Assembly (NCBI GenBank): GCA_020091685.1
Contig: CM034597.1
Location: 1,558,646 to 1,622,645, forward strand
Direction: 5' to 3'
Source: Lutjanus erythropterus
Lineage: Eukaryota > Chordata > Actinopteri > Lutjaniformes > Lutjanidae
Length of the DNA stretch: 64,000 nucleotides
Of this stretch, positions 23,872-33,383 are shown in pieces; the stretch's first letter is position 1; every line of letters begins with the position of its first letter. The position numbers and the translations under genes were made by a program. The notes under the pieces are model-generated. The model did no database searches, was not told where the DNA came from, and saw only the letters and a program-made list of their open reading frames with translations.

Positions 23872-24900
23872 AACAACACTCTTTATGATGCAACCACCTA
23901 CCCATCATCTCAAAGAAATGAAGAAATAACAGATGCCATCACATTCTTCCTCACAAAAAACATGTCCCTAGTTTTCAGTGTTAGCAACAGCGGATTCAAA
24001 AAATAGTAAAAACTTAAGACAAATGTTACGCGATGCCATCGTGTCACCATTTTACCAGAGTCGTGATGCCTGTCCTGCACAATAAATGCTGTGAGGAAGT
24101 TGCAAATGACGTGCCTACAGGATACTTTGCCACCACATCAGACAAGCAACACCATGGAGCAACACCAGACTTAGAATTCATTACACTGATGCTGATTTCA
24201 ATTTAAAGACATGTCACTAACTGTTTTTTTTTTTTTTCCAGAAGACCAAACAGGGTGAAACGTCAACCATGGATGGAGGAAAGTAATGGCTGCAAGGAGC
24301 TTAACTGGTATCTGCACAGGTAGGATTTCTTCCTCCTGATTGTATGATTTAATAAGTGTTTTAGCACAACAGCAACAAGAATAACTAATGAATATGTATG
24401 TTTATGTACAAGATTAATATATTTGTTCTAATCTTAATCCTTATGCTCTTAGCCAGGGATCCCAGGATGGACTATGTGATGGGGTTCTGCAGGAAGTTGG
24501 TCAGCAGTGTCTCCTGCAGATTGTGAAAAAAGAAGGAGCTTGCAGAGGCACACCTGAAGCTGAATCTGCCTTGTTTAAGACAGAACATCCAAGCAGATGG
24601 GGTAGACAACCATCTCAACCCCTCTTGGCAAGACATTGATGCACTTGAAGCAATCAATAAGTCACTCAGCCCTCTGGTTGTATTCACAGACGCACTTTCT
24701 GGAGAGAAATAGATAAGTGTGTGTTTTATGACACCGACCCTGCTCCTCTTCAACCACCCAGTGTGCAGGAGGACGACACAGACCTCACCAAAAGCCTGAA
24801 AAAGATGACAGTGGACCTCAATGACTAGGAACTGAGGAGCTGCCTGACATGGCCTCTGCCCTGGCCCTGAGGTAAAATATGTCAATGAATCGATTACTGC
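23872..24900 (+). pseudogene. ZBED-type hAT transposase relic
   Basis: Relatives are hAT (Ac-type) transposases with a BED zinc finger, a catalytic RNase H-like domain split by a helical insertion, and a C-terminal dimerisation region. Pieces appear in family order. 23,872-24,003 reads SSQRNEEITDAITFFLTKNM. After a frame change comes KCYAMPSCHHFTRVVMPVL, then HNKCCEEVANDV and GYFATTSD; the Asp codon at 24,141-24,143 sits where the family has its first catalytic Asp (TTDxWSS). Further pieces are IHYTDADFNLK (near 24,180), CKELNW (near 24,290), VMGFCRKLVSS (24,477 on), WQDIDALEAINKSLSPLVVF followed by TDALSGEK (near 24,650), DTDLTKSLKK (near 24,780) and EEL..DMASAL near the end. At least four stops and several frameshifts break it, and the BED finger and C-terminal dimer region are missing. 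Between 24,320 and 24,453 the homology is interrupted by a stretch with GTAGG...CTCTTAG borders, which may be an old intron. Confidence 0.82.
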
Positions 24901-25079
24901 AATACACTTTTTACCTGTCTCTCAGAAAAACAACAAACGAACACAGAGACTTGAGTTCACTCACAACTGTGCAGTTCAATTATTAACCAGAAACAGGAAC
25001 ACATTAGTCCAGTTTTAGCTGCTCTGCTATGACATTTAGAAGAGATCCTCCTCATATTCAAAGTCCTTAATGAGGGAGG

Positions 25080-25490
25080 ACCAAGCCAGATTTGCTAACT
25101 CACTTCTTCACTATTTGCTTGAAAGAACACAGTAATCAGCCTTTACCAATACATATCAGGGAAGCCAGTATGTTTAATAATTTCAAAAGAATGTTAAAAA
25201 CTTCATCTCTTTTTGGTAAACCACTTGGAGCAGCATTTCTGTACAGACTCTAACACCACTCCATGCCTTTTCTACTCATGGTCACTTCTACCACTCTGAC
25301 TGTAACATGTTTTACACTTGATGTGAATCTCTCTCATTACTCTCCCTCCTGAAACCCATGCTCATAACAGACCTCAGTCTACAGGGGCTCTTATTTGACA
25401 ATCACTTCTTTCCCTTGTTGTGTCACATCATGACTGTTTATGTATTAAAGGTGCTATACAATTAAAGTTTATTATTATCATCATTATCAA
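25080..25490 (+). mobile_element. L2/CR1-like LINE 3' end, 5'-truncated
   Basis: 25,150-25,254 reads PLPIHIREASMFNNFKRMLK followed by a short tail and a stop. This matches the C-terminal signature of L2/CR1-type reverse transcriptase proteins (LPxxIRxxxxxxxFKxxLKT). A 3' untranslated region follows, with an AAAGGTGCTATACAATTAAAG ending and a short ATT/ATC-rich tail at about 25,460-25,490, as many fish LINEs have. Everything upstream of the last 40 or so codons is absent or unrecognisable, so the copy is 5'-truncated. Its tail is shared with 23,540-23,700. Confidence 0.65.
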
Positions 25491-25870
25491 TGCTTCTGAC
25501 TCTCCTTACATGTGAAATGTGCAGAAAAGATATTGTGATAGAGTTGCAGCCTGAACATCTTTAGATATTTCATAATTTTCCTACATTGCAGCCTTTGAGT
25601 TGAATTTCTAATTTCTAGTTAAAGTATTATTCTCTGAAAATGCTAAATAAATGGTATTCCTGAGGAAGAGGATATAAAATGCTGTTTGCTCATTTTGTGT
25701 TTTAATTCAAATTATAAAGTAATTTTAAATGTCAACTAGTATAAAGACATGACATGAGCAGGAATAATTTTGTTCCTTCTGGAACTACTTATTTCCGCAA
25801 TCATGAGCAATTAAAGAGAAACACTCTCGAGGACTCCTGACCTCACTGTGCCCAACCTGCTCAGCTCCTG
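25491..25870. other. No gene seen
   Basis: AT-rich anonymous sequence. Confidence 0.4.
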
Positions 25871-25977
25871 TATGAAAAAAAATACACTTTCAATTTCAGT
25901 CTCATTCATGTTATGTAATTTTTCCTCTGGTCTATGGTTTTATTTATTCATCTAGATTGTTTTGGTGTGAGCTGCAG

Positions 25978-26179
25978 TGGATTTTTTAGTGATTTGTGTT
26001 TTGCCTTTTTTTGATAGGGAAAGCAAGATATGACAGGAAAGGGGATAGAGACTGGGGGAGGGGGATGACTCACAGCAAATGGGTCACATGGCTGCTACAG
26101 AACCAATGGCTGCTGCAGAGGACTGACAACCTCAGTACAGGGGGTGAAAGCTCTACCAGCTGAGCTACAGGTCCACCAA
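25978..26179 (-). mobile_element. tRNA-derived SINE-like insertion
   Basis: On the minus strand the head reads TAGCTCAGCTGGTAGAGC (26,167-26,150), a textbook tRNA A box, followed after 24 nt by GGTTGTCAGTCC (26,131-26,120), a degenerate B box. The spacing is shorter than the 33 or so nt of a normal tRNA. The body runs to about 25,978, ending with an AT-rich tail. It is bounded by GAGCTGCAG (25,969-25,977) and GAGTTGCAG (26,180-26,188), a 9-bp target duplication with one mismatch, and splits the MITE's GTGTGAG-TTGCAG block. Not a functional tRNA gene. Confidence 0.7.
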
Positions 26180-26498
26180 GAGTTGCAGACTTATCAGCCG
26201 TAGAGATGTCTGCCTTCTCTCTAATATAATGGAACTAGGTGGCATTTGGCTTTTGGGGCTCAAAGCACCAAAAATATATTTGAAAAATTTAAAACCAGTG
26301 TCTTTTTCTAAAAATCCTGACCTGGTTACTCAAGATAATCCACAGACCTTGTTGTGAGCAGTGTCATGTAGGAACTACTTTCTTTCTGTGATAGAATCTT
26401 CCTGAACTTCTTTAGAATTGACCAGAATTACTATATTTACTGTCAGTATAAATAGGAATGGGACATCACTTAGTGAGATCTATTTGCTCACAATGAAG

Positions 26499-26564
26499 TG
26501 GTGTGAGTTGCAGAGTTTTGGAGATCTCAACCACGGGATCTCCAAAACTCTGCAACTCACACCA
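26499..26564. repeat. Perfect 28-bp palindromic hairpin
   Basis: Positions 26,499-26,526 are the exact reverse complement of 26,537-26,564; the spacer 26,527-26,536 is 10 nt. Both arms are copies of the MITE's subterminal block (GTGTGAGTTGCAGAG...), so the palindrome marks the family's long inverted end. Confidence 0.95.
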
Positions 26565-26634
26565 AAACTATCTATCTATCTATGTATAATACAATATGAT
26601 TTTGGCGGTGAACTGTCTCTTTAAAGCTAAAATG

Positions 26635-27830
26635 TAGCTGATATTGGTGAAAGTGATCTTTGCTGCAAACCTGACATTTGCAACCCCTCACATAACAGAG
26701 TCCACTTATACACACATACATCGACATATTAAAATGACATAAAGATGCTGATCCTTATTTACTTGTATATGCCTGAAAATATAGGTGAAACCACATTCAG
26801 ATTGAATCATGTCCTGGAGGAGGAAGTATCCCTTTGTATGCTCATTCTAATCTATCTCTCCCTTTCTCGCTCGCAAACACACACACACAGTATCAGAAGC
26901 AAAGGTCACTGGCTGACTGCAAACGTCTGCAAGTTGCTCCCAGATAATGAAACAAACAACTCATTCTGTTGGTGCCAGCAAACCCACAAGACTCTCTCAC
27001 ACACAAACAGCACATACAACTAAAAATAAATTGAAATAAACTAAATAAATAAATTAGTACATTTGCTGAGAGCATCCCCACCTCTATCCCAAACACTTGG
27101 CCACCCTAACATTCATACACACACTCTTCCCACAGTGCCCAACAGTGTTCACCCGACTAGAGTAGGAAGTGTGCTCCGGACACAGCTCAATTTGTCCCTT
27201 AACTAAAGGTCATGCTGAGTGTGTTTTACCAAGGAGTCGGTATTTCAGAGCTCATTTGCTCCCTTTCACTTCTCGCCTACAGCTTGCAGTGTTGAAGGCA
27301 GCAATTTACGGGCAGACAGAGAAAAGCAGAGAGAAAGACATAAGTTATGTTTCCATCTTACCGTCAAACCAATTTTACACAAACTATAGAAATAGTAAGG
27401 GGAAGAAAGTAAGTCGCTCAGTCAGCTCTGGATGGAGGGAAAACCAAATCAGACACTTTCCAGAGATGACGTGACATGATGTGTCTTTAAATGATCACAT
27501 TTAACATCCTCATCATTCATATCGGAAAATTCTTCTTGTTTCTGTACTGAATTCCAGAGGGGAACTCTGAGGGGCTTCTAGGCCTTCAGAGAAGGCCAAA
27601 CATATCAGCATTTCAAATGTTATATTTAAATATATTGTTTTAATGTAATATATACATAATATTATACATTATTGGATTTCTTTCATGCAATTATTAGGCT
27701 TTTCTCTTCTAATTCTCTTTTTAACCTCATTTTCCATCCAGCTTGCTTCAGAAATAAAAGAAACTCTGTACTGAAAACAGTAAAATAGAGTTATCCTCAT
27801 TAGCTCACTCAATTGTTAGGACTTCATCAC
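26635..27830. other. No gene seen
   Basis: Anonymous sequence with a short CA tract near 26,878-26,889. Open frames of 92-101 codons show no family. Confidence 0.35.
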
Positions 27831-28330
27831 CAGGACAGAAGGAACTATGACTGGAGCAGTATAAAGAGTGTATGGAGGACGTGGGATGGATGAATGGGAC
27901 AAACAAACACAGGACATTCACCAAGGACACCAGCGTTTTTGTGTCCCACATAAAACCAAAAGTTCTTGTTGATTTATTCAAACTTAACATTATGTTTGTG
28001 TCTTACGTCACTTGACTTTCATATCTATTGTAAACCAAACAGTGATTCACAACATTAACCATGTGTTTATATTCATATGACTTACATCGTGACACTTGCG
28101 TCCCATGACTTATGTAAAGTAACAAACTTATTTTAACCTAAACCATGATCTTTTCCCAAACCTGACCAGGTAGTTAACCACATATTTAATGTTACGTGAC
28201 TTACATCACATTATTTTAAGTAATGTACCTAAGGTCCAGAATGCCTGCCGCTGCCAGTACTCTCCACCAGTTATATATGTCATCTTGGGAGTCACTGACT
28301 ATTGGTCTATTCTGTTATTTGGGTATGAGG
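27831..28330 (+). repeat. AAACCTAACC-type dispersed repeat, long copy 1
   Basis: Starts near AACTATGACTGGAGCAGTAT, then GTGGGATGGATGAATGGGAC, AACAAACACAGGACATTCACC, AACCAAAAGTTC, AAACCATGATCTTTTCCC followed by AAACCTGACCAGGTAG, and ends around ATATATGTCATCTTGGGAGTC. The same order recurs about 712 bp later. No coding sequence. Confidence 0.75.
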
Positions 28331-28544
28331 ACAGAGACGACAGAGAAACAGAGTTCATATATGTTTCTATGTAGAGGTAGGAAAAGAATTCCAGTAGATA
28401 TAGGACACACTCTTGACTTTGATTGCCTTCAACACCAGGTTAAAAGCAGCTTGTCCTCACTGGAAAAACAGCCATATAGGTCATCTGTGCAAGCACCCAT
28501 ACTTATGTTTTTTTTGTTAAGCACCGAACTCCAGCGGCTGCAGA

Positions 28545-28925
28545 AATTATGACTGGAGCAATATAAAGAGCAAGAAAGTCTGCATATGGAGGAGGTGGGG
28601 TCGATGGATGGGGCAAAGAAATGTTTTTTTCATGCAGGAAACCAGCGTTTGTGTCCTGTGTAAAAACCAAAAGACTGCATCGACTTATTCAAACTTAACG
28701 TTATCTACATGACTCTATGTCACTTGACTTACATAATGTATTATTTTAAGAAAAATCATGATATTTTCTCAAACCTAACTAGGTAGTTTTGTTGCCTAAA
28801 CCAAACCATACTGTGCTCATTTCATGTTAACCATATTTAACATTGTCAATACTCTCAAGTCATATATGTCATCTTGGTAGTCATCGGCATTCAAACTATT
28901 CTGTCGCGTAGGTATGACGACATGT
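28545..28925 (+). repeat. AAACCTAACC-type dispersed repeat, long copy 2
   Basis: Starts TTATGACTGGAGCAATATAAAG, includes GGAGGAGGTGGGGTCGATGG, CCTGTGTAAAAACCAAAAG, AAACCTAACTAGGTAGTTTTG and ATATATGTCATCTTGGTAGTC. It is co-linear with the copy at 27.83 kb. Confidence 0.75.
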
Positions 28926-30239
28926 TGCATTTTTGTTCCTCAGTGTCTTTAACTGAAGCATAAGCACTCGATATTATCCATTTAGGGCTCACATTGTGAA
29001 CCCTCTTTCTAGTTATTTCACAGGTTATACATTTTTAAATGTCTAATATTTTGTATGTATCATTTTAATCTGTAATACATGGTATTTTTAAGTCAGTGTC
29101 TTCAGCAGATTTGTTAAGTGGTTAATACAGATGCACGTGTGACTGAGTGTATTCTAACACATCTGGATTTAAGACATTTTAACTCACAAGTGGAAATGAG
29201 GGCTATAACTTACCCGATTGGAATGCAGCACAACTAATATACATTTGCAAGACTGACATTAAAATATTGTATCTTCCTGCAGAATATTTCTATGGAATGC
29301 ATAGGCAGTTATCAGGGAGTGTCTGTATAGACAGGGTAGCATTTCTGTGACCTGGAAAAAATGAAAAAGAGACAGAGAGGCAGCAGAGATAACCTCAACT
29401 TCAGCTAAAGCAGTGATTATCACGTACTGTAAAAACAAATGTCACAGGAGTGAAAAGGAAGTTGGTATTTTTTAATTTGACATTGTTTGGTTTTCACTCA
29501 TCACCTTGGGGAACACAAGAACAGCTTCGACCATCTTGCAGTTTTCTCGTTTCACTATATGGTTCCTACTCAAGGTATGTTCTTTAGTGTTCTATATTTC
29601 ACCTGTTCGATGTGGTTCTTTCTCTAAATTAACATGCAGGAGACACACCAAGCAGAATTATGAATTAACAAGGAGGGTAAAGGTCAGGGCTCCACAACAC
29701 AAGAGAAGGAGGCTGCAGACTGATAGCTGCCTAGTCACCATCATCACAGTACACAGCAGGGTGATCTAATACAATAATCCATCTTCCACTGACAGCACAC
29801 TCAAACAAAAAACAGAAGAAAATCAGCTTTCTCTTAATTGGATATTTGCTTGTGCTTTAAAACTCACTCTTCTGTCTCCATAAAACAAACAACTTGAAAC
29901 CCTATATTCCCAGAGGGATCCCTCACTGAGGATTTTGGCCATGCAGTTGTTGTTGTTGTTGATGTTTTTCTCCCAATCTACAGTATTATATTGACTTTTA
30001 ATTAGCACAACAAAGGCTCAACTGTCCTCCACTGACATCACTCTGGGGACAAACTTAAAGCTCCCAAAAGCTTTCAGAAGGAAGTGAATTCTTAGAATTT
30101 CTGCAGTTATGTAACATGTGGGAGACCCATCATGTACATTGTTTGTCACCAGCTTGTTCTCATTCCCAGGTCATCCAATACTGACAGTTTGTCATGCCCC
30201 AGGCTTTCACGTAACTTCAACGTAAACCAGTCTTTGTCA
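28926..30239. other. No gene seen; short TTG microsatellite
   Basis: A (TTG)5-6 tract lies at about 29,946-29,962. The rest is anonymous. Confidence 0.4.
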
Positions 30240-30510
30240 GCTGACATAGTATAAAGACCAAGAAAGTCCACGTGGAGGAGGTGGGGTGAATAGATGAGTC
30301 AGCAAACACAGGCCTTTTACCCAGGAGGCCATGCTTCATGTCCTGTGTGAAACCAAAAGTATTTAAAGTTTGAAGTCACATTACATTACTTGCATGACAT
30401 GACTTCTACTACTTCACTTACATCACGTGACATATGTATCATTAGGTGCATAACTTAACCCAGACCATCATCTCTTCCTAACCCGAAACAAGTAGTTTTA
30501 AACTGCATCA
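30240..30510 (+). repeat. AAACCTAACC-type dispersed repeat, copy 3
   Basis: GTATAAAGACCAAGAAAGTCC, GGAGGAGGTGGGGTGAATAG, TTTTACCCAGGAGGCC, GTGTGAAACCAAAAGT and CTAACCCGAAACAAGTAGTTTT follow the family order. Confidence 0.7.
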
Positions 30511-30922
30511 GTATGAGACACTGAGGGGTGTGACAAATATGGTGGAATTTGACTACCTGAGATGAGAAGTGGTTGCTCTCAAGTCAAAAAGTAATTTGGG
30601 CTGTTTTGCAGGACTTGTACATATTGTACCATATTTCCAAAAGTGACTAAATATGTTAAATGAAATGAAATGTTATTATAAGTTGGATTTCCAGTCAAAT
30701 TTAACACAAATAGAAATAGGAGAAAAGAAATGAGCCTTAATGTGCATTTTCATTCACTACCACTATGTGACTGTTCAGATTTGGGACAACAAGATGAAGA
30801 AAAAAGTGCCAGTCAAACCTGAAATAATAGAGAAAGTGAAAAGCATGATGGAATCATTTGATTGTTTTCATGATTTATTTGCAACATTACAGTCTCCTCA
30901 TCAGTCCACACATGCATACATG
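30511..30922. other. No gene seen
   Basis: A 63-codon open frame (30,740-30,931) has no recognisable family and runs into the adjoining MITE. Confidence 0.35.
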
Positions 30923-31668
30923 TGGGGATGAGTGCGATTAGTCGACTATACGATTAAATGTCATCACGCTCTCTAGTCGGGGCTGCGGCCTGATCAGATG
31001 GCAGCCCCTCTCGCTGTACGCTGTAAGCGCTTATACCCCGATTGCCCTGGCAACCCTGGATGTTTATATCAGCAAAGTCCAACAGATGACAGCTTGTAAA
31101 ACCAGCGCAGTTCGGCAGTGTTTTAATTTAGAAAATGGGAACAATGTTGAATGTAGACTGTGACAAAATAAACTGGTGTATATAATCACTCGACTGGAGC
31201 AACATGTGACCACATTCAGCACAGACATGGATGTTAACAGCTGCTGCTGCTAGCTCTGCTAACGTTAGCCACACTGTGTGTCAGGCAGCTAACATCAGCT
31301 CTGGGTTGTTTACCTATCAACACTGTGATCCTCTTCAGTCTGAAAAGCTGAATCATTTAGTGATTTGTTATCATGTTTTTGTACATTGATGTGTAATGTT
31401 TGTACTGCACAACAGAAAGGAGCCCGCATTTCAGCAACATTTAAAGTACAATGTGGTGATTGTAGACTGTGATTAACAGCTTCAAATGGGTCTTAATACG
31501 CAAATTTTTGTATTTTTTTTTTTTTTCTGACAGTGTTTAACGTTATAAATTAATAGATTCTGTTCAATTTTAACTGCTTTCTGAGTGTTCTTAGTGTTAG
31601 CCTAGTTGACTAGTCTAAATTAAATTTTGCGTTTAATCGACAGGGATTAGTTGCCAGGAACATCCCTA
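30923..31668. mobile_element. hAT-like MITE, copy 1 (AGTCGACT termini)
   Basis: The left end TGGGGATGAGTGCGATTAGTCGACT and the inverted right end TAGGGATGTTCCTGGCAACTAATC are imperfect inverted termini rich in TTAGTC/GACTA. Internal blocks GGATGTTTATATCAGCAAAG, GTAAAACCAGCGCAGT, GCTAACGTTAGCCACACTGTG and TAGTTGACTAGTC recur at 41.93-42.54 kb. No open frame. A clear 8-bp target duplication could not be identified. Confidence 0.65.
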
Positions 31669-32481
31669 GTATAGAGAGCCTAAGTCACAGCCCTTGCAGT
31701 GTGCTCCATGGGACCTATCTTTGGAAAAAATCTAAACAGTAGTTTTTAATTTTAATTTAATTTTACAAAACAGGAATGTAGGTTGTGGCATGTTTGCTGT
31801 AGTTTGGTTTTGAGTGAAACTGCTCAGTGAATCTCCTGTCTTGCTCAATATACTACATCATCAACACCAATCCTGGCACCCCTTGTAACATTCTCTGATC
31901 TGCAGAGTGTTATCCAATGACTCCTGCTGCTTTTATCAGCCGTGAAGGGAAAGAACAAATAAGACTGGCTGTTGTGTGACAACATCCTGGTATGAAGACA
32001 CACAGACATCAGTGCTTCAACAGCTAATGTTGGGTGTGGGCACTACCAGCATTGCTCTGCAAGCAAGAGAGCTCAGCTTTCTAAGTTAGTATATGATTCG
32101 CTGCTGCAAATGACTTCATTTACCATCTATACTGAGTGGACATCCACATGAAAAGTACTGAAGTTTCCTTTGAACCTAATTGTGTTTTTCATATGTTTTA
32201 ATTAAAGCAACCCATTAGCATGGTCATAGTTGTTCTTTCCAAATATAGTAACATGGTTACTCACAGTATTCCACAAATCTTGTTCTCTACCTATTAAGAA
32301 CGACATAAATCCCTGACTGAACAACTTCCCATGAACCTGACATGCCAGGTGATTTGTTACACACATCTGTCTGGGAAGTTGTCCTTAGAAACTGTTTGGA
32401 AGAGGGCAAGCACTTTTAAACCATCTATCCATCATATCTAACTTCAAGCAATCAGATCAATGCTTCTGTGGACGCTGCTAG
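31669..32481. other. No gene seen
   Basis: Anonymous sequence. Confidence 0.4.
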
Positions 32482-32601
32482 TAGTCTCACCTAGGACACT
32501 GACTGGCTGCACCAGTTTTGGTGCAGACACAAAAAAACAACGTGGACCCTTGCATGATGCATTCTTGTGCAACCTTGCAAAACCAGCTGCCTCACAAGGC
32601 G
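32482..32601 (+). repeat. Dispersed repeat with GCACCA/TGGTGC hairpin, copy 2
   Basis: GACTGGCTGCACCAGTTTTGGTGCAGACAC, then a CATTCTTGTGCAACCTTGCAA block and CTGCCTCACAAGGCG. The hairpin TGCACCAGTTTTGGTGCA is near perfect. Confidence 0.65.
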
Positions 32602-33295
32602 ACCCTTCCAGCTGAGTAGATGACATTAGATATGGTTGACTATCTTTAATTTCTTGCCTGCTTTATTCATTTGCTCCTTTATGTTACATATTGTAGCTGC
32701 CTCATGGCAGCCCAGCTAATGAAGATCCTGATATACAAACTTCATTGTGTGTATTTTGGTGTGATCTGTTTTCTTTGGAAGTACACCTCCACATAGGAGG
32801 ATGAAAATGAACAAGTTCTTCGATGTATCTTGAAAAACCACACCGCTGTATTTGAAAAGAGCAACAGCTGTAGACTTTTTAATTCAGTCATGTTTTGGTG
32901 CTTTGAATGCCAGCATCCAAATGTCTTTGAGCTCCATTGTACTGAGGTGAGCTACAGCCGATATCTCAAAACCTCAACAAAATCACACCAACGCTATTAT
33001 CTCATGAGAGAATAAAAGGAAAAGATATCCCCTGGTGATTTTGGGCCTGAAGACATGGCCTCAGACATGCACACACACACATATATATGGCCTTAAGGTA
33101 TCAGCTTGCCTTTGTGCAGAGATGAGTAGTCATGGCTGTCCTTATCATTGCTTGATGATAATAAAGAAGGTGGGATGCTTTTCTCCCACATGGAGAGCAG
33201 ATAACAAAGAAAGTGCTGGACTGTCTGAGATACCGAGCCGCAGACCAGCCTCCCATCCTCTCCACCCCCCTCCTCCCCTTCTTTCCTCTCTTCCC
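32602..33295. other. No gene seen; pyrimidine-rich lead-in
   Basis: From about 33,240 the sequence becomes C/T-rich (CTCTCCACCCCCCTCCTCCC), leading to the candidate exon described next. Confidence 0.35.
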
Positions 33296-33331
33296 TTTTG
33301 TTGTTTGAGAGACACATCAGATCGTGTTGCA

Positions 33332-33377
33332 GAAGAAAAAGCGAATAGACGACAGGTGATACCGCGTCTGCTCGCAG
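33332..33377 (+). other. Weak candidate exon or promoter-proximal segment
   Basis: A long pyrimidine tract (33,243-33,308) precedes ACACATCAG, then about 60 bases with five CpGs in a CpG-poor region, then GCAG|GTAAGG at 33,374-33,383, a consensus splice donor. One frame is open through the interval (RVAEEKANRRQVIPRLLA). The length, donor and CpG density suit a small internal or 5' untranslated exon, but there is no homology that I recognise and chance is a serious alternative. Confidence 0.2.
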
Positions 33378-33383
33378 GTAAGG

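Larger units (their letters stand above)
25871..26634 (+). mobile_element. TTAA-bounded MITE, copy B, with nested SINE
   Basis: Carries the ordered blocks TCTAGATTGTTTTGGTGTGAG, TATCAGCCGTAGAGATGTCTGCC, TCTAATATAATGGAACTAGG, TACTCAAGATAATCCACAG, CATGTAGGAACTACTTTCTTTC, and a right terminus GGCGGTGAACTGTCTCTTTAA with TTAA at 26,631-26,634. Copy A (3.90-4.24 kb) has the same blocks on the other strand. A SINE interrupts it at 25,978-26,179. The right part contains an inverted copy of the subterminal GTGTGAGTTGCAGAG block, giving a 28-bp palindrome. The left end is approximate. Confidence 0.75.

Noticed and set aside
23540..25445. LTR retrotransposon with the direct repeats as LTRs
   Set aside because: The repeats lack TG...CA ends and primer-binding or polypurine sites, and the second copy follows a LINE-type reverse transcriptase C-terminus. 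The interior is a hAT transposase, not gag-pol.
26150..26167. tRNA gene
   Set aside because: The A box is good, but the B box is degenerate and the spacing too short, and the segment is the head of a 202-bp insertion with a target duplication, so it is a SINE.
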